A stretch of 64,000 bases of DNA from Saccharina japonica (taxonomy: Eukaryota > Sar > Phaeophyceae > Laminariales > Laminariaceae). Of this stretch, positions 14,401 to 25,600 are shown in pieces. The stretch covers positions 59,428 through 123,427 of the forward strand of contig MEHQ01002216.1 of NCBI GenBank assembly GCA_008828725.1, in the 5' to 3' direction. The translations under genes and the position numbers were made by a program. A model generated the notes under the pieces. The model worked only from the letters and a program-made list of their open reading frames with translations. It ran no database searches and had not been told where the DNA came from. Each line of letters starts with the position of its first letter. The first letter of the stretch is position 1.

Positions 14401-15175
14401 TTACGTATTGAACGCGCGTCGAAACAGGTCCCGGGTGCGCAATTATTCTTCCAGAGCAAGCAAGCAAGCGTGTGTTGCCTTCCTTACAAGGCTTCTCTCC
14501 GACTGCAAGCTGCCGGAAATTCGATTGTACTCGTACGAGTACAAAACGAAATACGAGCAACATTTTTTTAGCGAAAAACAGCAGACAGCAGACGATATCA
14601 ATACGCGATTTAGCGCAGAGACGGAGACAGCTTTGACAAGAGGGACGGGCAGGCGTGGAAAAAACAAAACCATCTCAACTCACCCCAGCACTTGAGAGAT
14701 TTGCCGACGGTGGTGCAAGCGTGGCTCCCTCCCACGTCGATCGCGGCCATCGCGCTGCGCGCACGGATAGGAGGTACGATGGGCCAACCGTTCTTTTTTA
14801 GTGTCGGTCAGTTGAGATGTAAAGAGCGGTTGTGGGAACAGGACCGGAAACAAAGGTGCACGAAATTCTTTGACATGCACAGCAGATAGATATGCCGGAA
14901 CCGGACCTCTTCGTACCCAAACATCGTTCGCACACCGCCGTGCACACGCACAAGCCCGCCGCTTGCGCCCCCGCTTGGGCCCGAAGAAGCACCTTACTAG
15001 GCGCCGGGGGTGTCCTCCAGTTGGGCACGTCTTCGTGGTATCTGTTTGGCATTCGCAGTTTTGAGCTGTGCCCTGTTGCACGGGTGAGGCATCTATTAAT
15101 AGTCGTGCCATTTGCTCACCTGTCGAGAGAGAACAGTCCCAGCGCCAGGAGCGTCGAAGACGAGCAGCGGAACAT
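765..15175 (-). CDS. Secreted RCC1-repeat beta-propeller protein with Ser/Thr/Pro-rich tail (10 exons)
   Basis: Exons, in transcript order: 15175-15120, 14754-14684, 11220-11048, 9835-9620, 6872-6727, 5203-5041, 2812-2633, 2143-1965, 1630-1496, 1368-765. All introns are GT-AG (GTGAGT, GTGCGT, GTGTGT, GTAGAG and similar donors), all phases agree, and the sum is 1923 nt (640 aa plus stop). The first exon starts MFRCSSSTLLALGLFSLD, a likely signal peptide. Then come about seven RCC1 repeats, each with the N-x-x-GQLGxGD core and ending in K-C-W/F-G, so a seven-bladed propeller is expected. The last blade is cut short and leads into about 200 residues of APSVSS/SSPSSVT-type Ser/Thr/Pro repeats, a probable glycosylated stalk. 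The 123-nt last intron has a CTAAC branch-like site. The fold is known for protein or chromatin contacts; with a signal peptide an extracellular or endomembrane role is more likely, but the partner is unknown. Family very likely; first and last junctions less certain. Confidence 0.82.
4402..4730 (-). mobile_element. tRNA-derived SINE inside a MITE
   Basis: Reverse orientation: a T run at 4404, then CCATCCCATTTAATATCTTCG, ending in the head complement CCCACCGGGGCGACC. Its A/B-box head carries GCGAGTTCGAGCC. It splits a TTAACCC-type MITE at about 4361-4795. Confidence 0.8.
4786..4882. mobile_element. TTAACCC-type MITE
   Basis: Inverted ends TTAACCCTTAAGAGGACTGG and CAGTCCTAAAAGGGTTAA, with inner arms CCCGTTTTGGGGACAAAT and TTGTCCCCAAAACGGG. 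A relative with a longer spacer occurs at 2384-2470, 2988-3080, 4933-4996, 34011-34100 and 47600-47690. Confidence 0.72.
4881..4932 (-). other. Remnant copy of an RCC1 exon end with decoy donor site
   Basis: The minus strand reads GACACCGCCGTCAAG|GTGAGA, a diverged copy of the end of exon 5203-5041 (GACACCTCCCTCAAG|GTGAGC) together with the first ~35 intron bases. It is cut off where a MITE begins (4933). Too short to be an exon. Confidence 0.75.
5905..6081. mobile_element. Nested MITEs: TTAACCC-type inside Stowaway-like type
   Basis: The outer arms ACCACTCTGACCCGGAATGTAAGG (about 5908) and GTCCTTATTTTTCGGATCA (about 6055) are split by a complete inner MITE at 5941-6041. The inner element has inverted ends GTTAACCCTTTTAGGACTGC and CAGTCCTGTAAGGGTCAAC. 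Confidence 0.7.
6893..7130 (-). mobile_element. Degenerate X-like tail in RCC1 intron
   Basis: TTCATTTTGATGCATGGTCG and the later ACCCTCGCATCCCTACAATG and CACCGACCAGGCAG match the X tail in reverse, split by about 60 bp of other sequence. It is G-run-bounded on its left side. Confidence 0.55.
7140..7280 (-). repeat. ~125-bp dispersed repeat shared with 23270-23395
   Basis: The minus strand matches 23270-23395 on the plus strand: TTTCATTTCATAATTCGTTTT, then TCGTACCCGGTAC, then GCATTTCACTTGCTTTACCCA. This explains hydrophobic ORFs in both places, which are not genes. Confidence 0.72.
8425..8790 (-). mobile_element. tRNA-derived SINE in RCC1 intron
   Basis: Reverse orientation with a 29-base T run (A tail) and a head ending ATCGGGGCGACC. 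The body matches 4402-4730 with insertions near 8650-8700. Confidence 0.8.
8855..8985. repeat. ~125-bp dispersed repeat, copy 1
   Basis: CTACCCGTCGACATCCAGCA, CACCCAGTGTCCGTG, CCAGTTCTGTGGTCACAAAA and CGACACAGAGAT recur at 63650-63775 in the same order and orientation. Purpose unknown. Confidence 0.8.
12889..12984. mobile_element. Short MITE with ~30-bp terminal inverted repeats (Stowaway/Tc1-mariner-like)
   Basis: TACCACTCTGATCCGAAATATAAGG at one end and CCTTATATTTCGGGTCAGAGAGGTA at the other are near-perfect inverted repeats flanked by TA. About 96 bp, no coding capacity. Related copies are at 14095-14190, 35392-35482, 48981-49071 and 61628-61715. Confidence 0.75.
13600..13862. repeat. 135-bp direct duplication, two copies
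   Basis: Each copy runs from GGATGTACRTATCATATGAT through GGTAGTTGAATCTCTG and CAAATCGTTCTGCGCG to AATCCTCATNAAGGGCTGA. They differ by a few bases and by the length of the ATATG run. Confidence 0.88.
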
Positions 15176-18115
15176 GGTGATTGCCCTGCTTCTCTCTCCG
15201 CAAACGGTGGTGGCGTTCAGGGGAGCTCTGCGCTAGCTGTGGTGGCCGGGGGTCTCTCTGGTCTGGCGAGTAGGGAGGAGACCGTGTGGGAAATGGTTCT
15301 GACCCCGGGTCGATGGCGTGTGATGTGATCGAGAGGTCGAGTTCCTTGCTTTGCGTTCGACGCCCGGGCCGGGGGGCGGGGTGCCAAAGCGAAGTCGTAC
15401 AAACATTCGGCATAATTGCTGTCCAATCATATCCAATACCGACCGACATTTATCCCGATTACCGACGGATATCACAGGAATAGAAGACGTCCGCGCGAGA
15501 CTGTCGATTTCGAATCCCGAAGTGGGAGATGCTCATGCCATTCCATCGGGCAGCTCTCGATAGATCTCGACCCACCGGTGCCGCTGGAAGCCGTGGGTGA
15601 GCCGCTGCGAGCTACGTACGGTTTGGCATCTGCAGTAATGAGCAAAGGGTGAGCATACCTACGAGAATGTACGTACGCATACGGAGAGGACTCACAAAGA
15701 AAAGGCCGATGCTTTTTCCTTTCGTGCATTGTGTGCTTTGTGCGGGGATACTGGCAGAGATGCTGCTGGACATGCCGGGGGTGTGAGCCGCTCTGTGCGG
15801 GCCAAAGATGTCGGGAGACATGTCAAGCAAGGCAAAACATGGGCTGTCAAGGGTGTAGGGCCGAAGTGCTCCCCACTAAAACCTAGTATGTTGGTGTCTT
15901 TAATGGCATGTCAAGGCAAATTTGCTGTCTGTCAAGGGTTGAAAGTCCTGTCTCCTGACATCTATGGTGCGGGCTGCATACAAACGGCTTCGCGTCTCCA
16001 GCACTATATGAGTAAAGAAAGGGTGAGCACATGCCTATGATATGTACGCGTACGGTGAGGGCTCACGAGGGCCGATGCGATTCTCCCTTTGGTGCAGTGT
16101 GTTCTGTGCTATTGCATCATACAGCTTCTGTCAAAGTGCAAAGTTTGTTTGGAGCACACAAAACGACACAGCAGTGTGTCACCGGGTACGAAAAGACGAA
16201 AAGCCTGTGGGTACGGAATGTACTATGGAGCCGGCGGAACCAAAACGGAGGAGGACTGAAACGGGGAACGTGTACTGCGGTAACACGCACACACTCTGAC
16301 CGTAAACGCGATGAGCTTTCCAGCTTTCCAGCTTCCGTTTTCCCGCCAGGTGTTATATGTCAAGTATACTGCATACAGCACTACGATGAGTACGAGTCGC
16401 AGCTTTACATTTATTTACAGTAGTACACGTGTACGCTGACCACACGCACGCGTGGGCATCTCTATGCTACTGCTATACTGCAGACAGAGACTTGCATCGC
16501 ATCAAGTCATCAGGTAGCTTAATCATGTACCTGTACGAACAAAGCATGCGAAGATTCTGGAGGTATGATAGGTGCTCGTTTAGAAGCATGTTTTTCACAA
16601 CCGCGGTTCTCCCTATACATCTCTACATCTCGCCGTGTGTCGCGACAGGGGGGGGTAAAAACGATAAAACGAACAAAACGAGTTTTGCGTCTCACCTCTC
16701 TCACAGTTTTCTCATACCACCGCGTACACAAAACGAGCAAAAAATGGATTATGAAGCAGAACCACGCAAATTCTGTGATGTGGTGTCCGATACATACGGC
16801 ATGCAGCAAACAAACGGTGTAATAACGCATGACTATTTATACACTCCTACGTACATGTTTCGCCACGTGTAGTCTTGGGGGTCCTGGGGGTTTTCTCTGT
16901 AAAATTGATGCTTCCAACTTCCAACCTCCCTATTTTGTGGAACCTGAGTGGTACACGGCTAGTTGCTTAGACGAGTACGAATTGATAGGGTCGACCCACC
17001 TGTGGCCAGTTCCTTGCGCCATCGATACGCCCGCAACTATATACGTACATTCTCCAAAAAGCCTACGATACAACGCCATTTTTTTAATTAATTCATACTA
17101 CAACAAAGTCATTAATTAGTTTTTACCTTCGAAGGACACGATATACGATAACGTCTGCCTGGGGAAGTTTCGTTGCTCGGTTGGTCGAGTGAGGCATATA
17201 TATGTGATCAGACGGAGCACTTTGTACGTTCTTCGTATATTCCTTTGGGTTGGGGGTACGTATACGTACTGCTGTGGAACACTTGTAGCTACAGCACTAT
17301 TATTATTAGTCGGGGATATGATTTACCTGGTACCTTAGTTGGGGATATTATTTACCTCTGGTACATTAGTTAGGGGCATCGATCACACACCAATCAATCG
17401 TAGTATGCATAATATGTCGCCTTGTCGGCAAGTTCCCCCGGAGGTTGTTTATCGTATATATGGACTGGAGCAAATAACGTAAACGATAAACTTACATATA
17501 TCATATATATGTATGTATGTGTATAATAATCTCCCTTTTGTTTTTTTTTAACACGGCCCCTATGTCCTACGTGAATGTATGTCTTTGCGCGATGTTGCCC
17601 GCTCTCTTATCACGTAGGAAGGAGACCGACTTATTTCAACGTTTCAAAATCCGTGTTCGTTAAAAACGAAAAGGTGGAGGGCCGCTGTACACTCCTGACC
17701 TGTTGTTCGCCCGGACATACATCGTCAACGTACGTATTGCGACAGCCTGTACGGGAAACGAGCCTCCGACCTCCAACAACACACGCGTCACATGTATATA
17801 GGGATTCGAGAAGGGCGTGTACACCGGCTGGTGCTCGAGGAGTCTACTGTAGGAACGGCCGTTTCGTCGCGATCCTGGTGAAGGAGGGACCCCTTTTATA
17901 CCTCTATATAGATGTGCCAATCGGACACGCTACGGCCGGATCGAGTTTACAGGGAAAGCGCGGGCACATGCAAAAACACCGATATACCAGTACGATTCCT
18001 TTTTTTGTGCGGCTAGGATATATAGGGTGCCGCAGAAGGCGAATCGGCGCGTAGGGGCCATTTTTTTTCCAAGCGTATAAATTCAAGTCCGAGAATGCCC
18101 GTCTCGGCTACAAGT

Positions 18116-18388
18116 AGTGGGGATACCCGACGCATGCTACGATAGAGGTGTGCCATGTTTTTTCTGAGCTCCTCACTTAAGGAGCGTCATACCTCACCGA
18201 AACAATGGTTTTGGAGGAAAATAAAAGTGCTGCCGGATGCGAAATCTCATGACCGAGGTATATTCTTAAACAATATTCGTCACAAAAATGAAAAAACGAC
18301 GAATTTGGGTTAAGGAGCCCGATCGTTCAGAAAACGATGCAGTCAAAAAGTGCTACCTCTACCGTAGCATGCGTCACCCACTTTAAGC
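18116..18388. mobile_element. Probable MITE, ~275 bp, with ~35-bp inverted ends
   Basis: GACGCATGCTACGATAGAGG at about 18130 is inverted as CCTCTACCGTAGCATGCGTC at about 18356, flanked by GTGGG/CCCAC. No ORF of note. Lies between the RCC1 and TraB genes. Confidence 0.6.
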
Positions 18389-19780
18389 CCGTCCGGTTTT
18401 AAACTTTTCGGGAGATAAGACCAGGTCGAAAGGCTTATCGCGAAAAATAATCTACCTTGAATTTAGTATGGGACCATTTTTTGCGGTAGTAAAAGAAAAC
18501 ACCATGAGTATAGATAAGACCACGTAAATGGCGTTGTTACAGGGTGGTACATACCCCACTTGATATTGCGCGGCGAAGAAAAAACCCAAAGGGGACAAAA
18601 GCGGCACTGGAGAAGACCATCGACGGCATGTAAATAAAATAGGCCGTGCCATGCAAAAGTATTTGGGAGGTGCAGTGCGGTGGAGCTCTTCCTCGTCCAA
18701 AGGCTGCCGGGGGTGGAACTGCGACCCAGGGACCAGACGGGCAGTAAGGAGAGGTCGGGCGAGGCTGTTCAAGAAGCGCAAGTCGTTCAGGGGGTAGCTC
18801 GGGAAGAAGAAGAAGGCTGTGAGGGGCGAAGCATCCGATTTCGCCATCGACACACTCGAAAATACTCAAGCAAGCTGGAGAAATGTTTGCAAAATACTGT
18901 TTTACAGCACAGGACACCTACTACTATTTATATACCAGGTACATACTGCTGTAGTAAGAAAGATAAACAAGTCAATGTTGACTCAGGCTAGGTTGGTCGA
19001 TTTATTATTCTTATTTTGGGAAAGGGTTCGTTTAGGCTAACCCCAGTACAACGGAACTTCGTTTTTCTGTATAGTGATCAGCCTGAATGTCTTAGTGCTC
19101 ATGTTCTTATTAATAGTGTAAGTATATAGGGTGTCGCATAGGTTTCCGGTACGAGTACTGCCAGGTTTACTGGTGATCGATTGGCAACGCTCTCGCTGAG
19201 CAAGAGCGAGAAGGTCTACACAGTCCGCCATTGAGTTGGGCATGGGAAGGTGTTCTTGCCGTCTGAGTGCTCGGCTAGGGCCTGCCGTTACTTGTTCGTA
19301 TCTGTATTAGCAAATTTTGTGGTTATGTTTTCGTTCTCAGGATAAGCGAATAGCTATGAATATGTACATTGACGAGGGGGGGGGGGGCATCGAGAAAGTC
19401 GGGCTTCGGCGCCGGATTGTTTTTATTTGTGGGGGTCGTGAAAGGCTTAAGGTTGCACCGGCTTGTTTTAATCCCGAGTAAATATTTTGTTTTCGCTCGT
19501 TTTAGCCTACATGGTATTATGGATGTATGCATGTACCTACTGTTGTAGTACATACGCGCGCAGATTGTGAAGCAGTGTTATATGGTTGCGGTTGACTCCT
19601 CTTGAGTAGGCACAGGCTAATAGTTCAGATCCGATATGTTGGACAACGTTATCTGGTATTTTTTCGCCTGTAACAACTGCGAAACGCATCCAGCATTATT
19701 GTTTAAGTACCGGTAGTTCGTACCTAATGCATTGGGGGGGGTGCAGATGTATCTGTATATCTGTATAGATGTAAAAAATG

Positions 19781-20104
19781 CCTTTCGATCCGTATATTCG
19801 CGAAATTCAATAGCCCTACAAGAGCAGGAAGGGTAAAATACTTATGGCGAAGTTGCAGAACTACCGTAGTAAAGACCGAGGATCACTTTTGATCTCGCTG
19901 GTGTTTGATTAAGCGCATTTGGTCGCGCTTCCGGCACATGAGCCTTTCGATCCGTATATTCGCGAAATTCAATAGCCCTACAAGAGCAGGAAGGGTAAAA
20001 TACTTATGGCGGAGTTGCAGAACTACCGTAGTAAAGACCGAGGATCACTTTTGATCTCGCTGGTGTTTGATTAAGCGCATTTGGTCGCGCTTCCGGCACA
20101 TGAG
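19781..20104. repeat. 162-bp direct duplication, two copies
   Basis: 19781-19942 and 19943-20104 are the same apart from about one base (GGCGAAGTT against GGCGGAGTT). No ORF is kept across it. Confidence 0.92.
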
Positions 20105-22655
20105 CGTAGTTTATCTATATTACTAGCAAGTCAATTTTTGGCCTCGACTATAAGCACGAAACGGATCTTGGCGAGGGTCGGGGCGCTCTCGACCTCTTTG
20201 TCGACATTTGATGGATTTTCTGGGGTTGGTTTCGGCTAAGAAGGATGTCACTAACGATGGCTCGAAAGGTTGTGAAGTAGCGACTGGAGTGATGGGTGGT
20301 GGCATTGGCATCATCGGTCGGTGCATCCATCATCGTTGTGGTCAGAAAGTTGGGCGTTTTGAAACGAGGTGGAATACCGTCTCCGTCTCCACGCCGTCGG
20401 TTGTATACAGTAGTAGTAACTTTTTGTTCACCATCAAGCATATTATATATCGGCCAGATGGGCGCTCGAAAATGTTTTAACGCAAAAAAGAGTCGCATGC
20501 CATCGGCGTGCTTTTTAGTAGCGTAAGGATTGCATGTGCCATGGGTGCGCTTTTGACTTTTGATGCGCGTCTGCGGTCGCTGTATAGCGGTCCACCAAGT
20601 AGTGAGGCTTGGACCTCTTCTGGTTATAGCATGTTCCGAGAATTTCTGATTACATGCGCAGTATCATACTTGAGTAATAAAGTTAAGACCACGAGGGGTC
20701 TTATCCACCCCCCATCCCAAGGTTTCTGGGTGACTTTCATCTCTATCTAGATATTTTTCCGGTGCAGTCAATCGCGCCGCTATTTTAACGCGCTGCGTTT
20801 GGACTTTCGGCTGGCTCGTGCCTTAGCAGAGCGCAGGTTTTATCAGCTTAAGGTCTTATCTACTAAACACCTTGTGCCCCTCTCCAGGTTGGCCGTCTGC
20901 GCTTTCTCAACAGAGGCCTGCACCTTAACTTTGGAGTCCTTTTGCATTGTTGGTCGAAATTGTTCGAAGTTCTAGAGACCCAAAACGAGACGAAAAACAA
21001 CCCCCAACTGAACATTTGCGCTTGACTTGCGGACAGCTACAGCTAGCTCCTCGCGAGCAACTACAGCCTGCGAAATCGAGGTACGCTCCTTGTGGGGTGT
21101 ACGAGGTCGTCGGGTGTGCGCCCGATAGCGGTCGTCGGTCTCCAGAAACGACTTACGAGGTGTTTTCGTGAGGTAGTAGAAGTTGCGAACCAGCAGCACC
21201 AAAAACTCGCAAAATACCGATGATAGTAGTTCATTTCACGCGCCGGAGCGAAGGACTGTCGTGCCATATGGCCCAACATCACGGATGAAAAGACAGCTTT
21301 TGGACCAAGCGTTTGCTGGTCTCCTGGCAAGCGTTTTGAACTACTACTACTACTGTTGTAGTAGTAGGCTGACGTACCCAAAAACATGGCGGAAAAGTGC
21401 ACATTGTTCCCATGGGATGTAGTATGTTGATGGAGCCTAACGGGCTAAAAAGCTCTGGATTCTCCTGTATTTGCAGTTTTCAGAAATGAATGTAGAAAAA
21501 CGGATATTGGTTGCCAAATTTAATCCTTTTACTCTCTGTTTCCAAGTCGTTTGTATATTTTTGTCGAAATGCCTACTACGTACGCGGGACTACTCCTCAA
21601 CAGGTTCCACCGTGGCCTTAAGGTATAATATCTAAGGATTGGAATATCGCGACGGCTCGGCGATGCCGTTGTTATAATTCCGCTGAACAGGTTCAATGTC
21701 AGTGAGTTTTCCATCGTAAGCTATAATACCCTGCCTGGTACTCGTTTCCGTTCGTTTTCGATAGCAGCAGTGTGTGCTCAAGGTGTGCTCAAGGTGTACT
21801 TCGGTACGTGATGTATGTGGGATTCATGATCTTGTGCGGAGTCGATCTCGTCAAGTCGACGTGGGTTTTTTGCTGCTCCTGATGCCTCTCAGACATATTG
21901 CTGCCCCTGGTGTCTCTTTTCTCGAGCCCCACCCCCTTCATTATTTTAGCCTCAAATGTTCTGAAGCTATTATACCGTTTACCACCACCCCCCTGCCTCT
22001 ATGGTTCCCGACTACCGTTATTCGTCCTGTGAGACTAAGAACCATCTCACGCGCCCACTCTGCAGACACACTTGGAACAAGTGTTTCGCGTACAGCCGTA
22101 CGTACTGCTGTGCTGTAAGTATGGCATATATATTTCGTTGTACTACTCGTACAGCAGTGCATGATGAGTATTGCCTATGGTTCCCGAGGTATTGGTATAC
22201 GATCGACTGCAACAACAGTTACTTTTATACGGCGCATACATACCCCTCAGACTGATCCCGGAGCTTCCGACTTGATCCGAAACTTAGAACTCAGCCCCAC
22301 CCACCATCTATTGACACATGCGATTATCCTTGGGTGTGAGCCTACAGAGGCCTTTTGCACTCGCTTGGAAGGCCTTCCGAACTCACAACCGCACCCAGGG
22401 GGCACGCAGCATAGCATCTACCTGGTACGCATCAACACACCTGCATCATCCTTGTTGGATAAAATCATACCGTATGGTACTACCGACGGCAGAAAGCCGG
22501 CTATTTTAAAACCAACCAATCAGAGGGGATAAAATTACGACGTGCTGACAGTCTCGCCGAACCAGTCAGGCCGGTTTCAGCAGCTGCAGCAGGTGCGTAC
22601 TGCTGCTGATACCTACTGCGTAGCTTAGGGTTTGGCCGGGCACCGGGGACTTGAG

Positions 22656-25600
22656 ATGGCGAGCTTCTCCTTCGCAACGATGGACTATGGAAGGCAAGGA
22701 ACCCTTGCACCGCTCTCATCCCCGGCGGCTTTCGTCGGCGTACTGCAAGCCACATCTTGGTGTTGGCCATGTTGCGACCATCGTCGCGCTCGCACAAGAA
22801 ACGCAACGCTGTTGTTATCCTCTTTATCGGAGACTAGCAGAAGCAGCAGCGGCAGCGGCAGCAGCAGCAGCGGCAGCAGCAACAGCAGTAGCGGCAGCGA
22901 CAGCAGTTCTGGCGGTGAAGCTCAGCACTCGGAGCAGCGACCTGGATTCAGGCCTCCGGCGCCCCTAGAGGACGACGGGCATGTTGTCGACTTGCTGTCG
23001 CTGGAAGACCTCTTCGAGTCGGGTGAGCATGTTGCCTACGAGTCTACGAGTACACACGCTACGTACTCGTACCGGTATTTGTTAGACGCATGTCCTGAAC
23101 AAACACGCACGTTTTGCGATGACTTTACTGCAATCAGTGTATTAATATTTTAATAGTACGCGACAGCACTTAAGAACTTGTGAGTTAAGAACTTCAGGCT
23201 CGAATTCTGGACGAAGCTATTAATAAGAATGTGGCCATTTCTTTACTGAAATTGGAGTTGGAAAATTGTATTATGTTTCATTTCATAATTCGTTTTGTTT
23301 TAATTGTCTTTTTGTTATTCTTCCGGTCTGACTTGTTTGTGTTGTTGTGTTCTCGTACCCGGTACTTTGGCATTTCACTTGCTTTACCCAATACTGCTGC
23401 TGTAATTCGCGTTGTTTTTTCTGTGTCTCACAGACCACAGAATTTGTATCTCTCTAGCATAAGGAATCAGGACAGACACTGGGTGTACTGATGTAGTCCA
23501 AGGGTAGAAATAACGGGTTCAATGTGAAGACAACACACACCCTGTCTAACGTAAGAATTCGAGCCTGGCCCACAACAAGAGATAACGTATACCAGGTATG
23601 ACAGTGTATATCACACGCCCTGGGGTGAATTTCGAAGCCAATTTTCTCCCTAACCAGGGGGGCACAGACAACGAAAAAGGCGGCTTTCGGAGCATCTCGT
23701 CGACATCTTTCCATAGACGGGTCGCTCGGGGTTAGCGCTCGACCGGTGGTCCAGCAAATCAGCTATGAAATTCGTCCGAGGGGGTGTGGTATACAGCAGT
23801 GTCATATACGGTACTGCATGTATCATACACACCACAACAGGTTGTTCGGGTGTACAATAACATGATGCGTGGATGCCTCTTACTCGTACCTCTTTGATAT
23901 CATATCATACTACCCTGGTACCTGGTAAGCTAATTGGCACGTTGGCATGATTGAGGGGGAAGCTTCAACGCTTTAGGGGCACGTGATGCTGCTGTGATAC
24001 GTACTGGTATGGTGCTGCCGGAGTGATTCCCGCTATCTCGACACAGCAGCAATATCTTACGAAGTGTATGTATATGATGCGTCTACCTATTTCCGGGCCG
24101 ACATAATAAAGACATCTTAAACTATCTTCCTCACACTGCGTATTGCAGTGCCTCGCTCTCGGCCTAGTGTGGCTGTTGGGAGCATATCCATCCATCTCAT
24201 ATCAGCGCTACTGTAATTGAAGACGTAATACGTACCATAGGTGTGGTAACGCCGTCGCCAGAGCTGCCGCCGTTGGGTGAGGGCGGGCTAGCCGCTCTGC
24301 GTTCGTTTGTTTCCCGTATTTGCGCGGAGATAGGTACTACTTCGGGGAGACTGCAGGAGGAGTGCACTCGTATTTAGCTGTACAGCAATCCTCTGACAAC
24401 AACATATTTGCGCTCTTCAACGGCTGTATTCGCTTCGTGTACTCGTTGACTCGTCGTAGTTTGAGAGTCTGGGCCTGAGTCTGAGAGCCTAACTCTGTAG
24501 TCCTACGCTCTTGTCTGTAGTCCTACGCTGCTGTAGTCCTACGCTCGTGTATATGTCGAAGAGATGCCGGTATATCTTCCACGCCTGGTCGTTTGATTGC
24601 CGCGGCTCTGCGCAGTCGAAAACCTGCTGAAAATGTTCTTGTAGCCATACTTAATGCTGTTCGCAACTGCTCACCCCACCATCAGCGAGACGGTACAACA
24701 AACTTACAGCGCGGCGACCAGCTGCGCCCCAACTGGAACGCAACTATTATTGTTCCTCGGGTATACCGACGTTTCAGAGCTGCTGCGTTTCACACCTGCA
24801 AACCGTACGTAGTACCTGATGCTGTACCAGGAAACACGTGTTTAAGCCTTTCCCAGGTTCTACTTATCGCAAACCCTCGTGTATTCGTGCTTCAAAGTAT
24901 TATTATTAATAGAGTGTCCTTTTTTGGCCGATGATAATGTGCATTGCGTGTCTGGCCGAAACGCGCACGTTGGCAGCGCAGGAGCCCTGCGGGTGGCGCA
25001 AAGGCGGGACGACTACAGCGACCGGCGCACCGACGGCTACTCCGAGCCTCTAGAGGTCTACGTGCTGGGCACCAGCCACGCATCCGAAGCCAGCGTCGCC
25101 GACGTTCGCAGGGTTGTGGGCGCGGTGCGGCCGCAGAGCGTGGTTGTTGAGGTGGGCTTCTCGTCGTGTTTCAACAAACTTTTCCTGCGCGTAACTGTTT
25201 TCCTTGAGAGTTGGAGGCGTTCGCGACAATGCCTTCAGTTGTCAACGTGGAAGGTGCTCCACCGGTCTACTATTATTTGGAAAAAAAAAACGTCATAACA
25301 TCGGCCGACATAAGCCATCATACAGTGAACTCAACTACAGCAGTAGTTGTCTACGTGAGAGTATTTCACCCGATTGCCCCCGAGACTGATATGTGTACCA
25401 CTACTACTGCATATGCCCGCATGGTTTTTGTTTTTCCATTGAAGGTGTTTCTTTTTCCGAGCCCGATCGTAGAAACGTAACGCCGGGCAATGTCATGCGT
25501 TCATCACACAAGACAAAGAGATTATTCTTCGATCGCACATTAGCTTATCCTTCGATATACTTTGCCGGGTGGATGAACGCGGATTGCGGCGGGCAGCCGC

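Larger units (their letters stand above)
15176..22655. other. Intergenic region between divergent RCC1 and TraB genes
   Basis: About 7.5 kb. It holds the MITE at 18116, the 162-bp duplication at 19781 and a GC-richer island at 18660-18880 whose frames look weakly coding (KKRKSFRG, LGKKKKAVRGE) but lack a convincing start, splice sites or family match. Both gene promoters should be here; no clear TATA or CpG signal was picked out. Confidence 0.5.

Noticed and set aside
18680..18991. 103-codon ORF in the intergenic region
   Set aside because: Frames on either strand look weakly coding, but there is no start context, splice partner or family; kept only as a note in the intergenic entry.
22651..22968. 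Poly-Ala ORF overlapping TraB exon 1
   Set aside because: Wrong frame: only the Ser/Gly-rich frame reaches a donor whose phase fits exon 2.
23231..23491. Hydrophobic ORF that could be a small membrane protein
   Set aside because: Lies in a dispersed repeat also found reversed at 7140-7280, inside a TraB intron.
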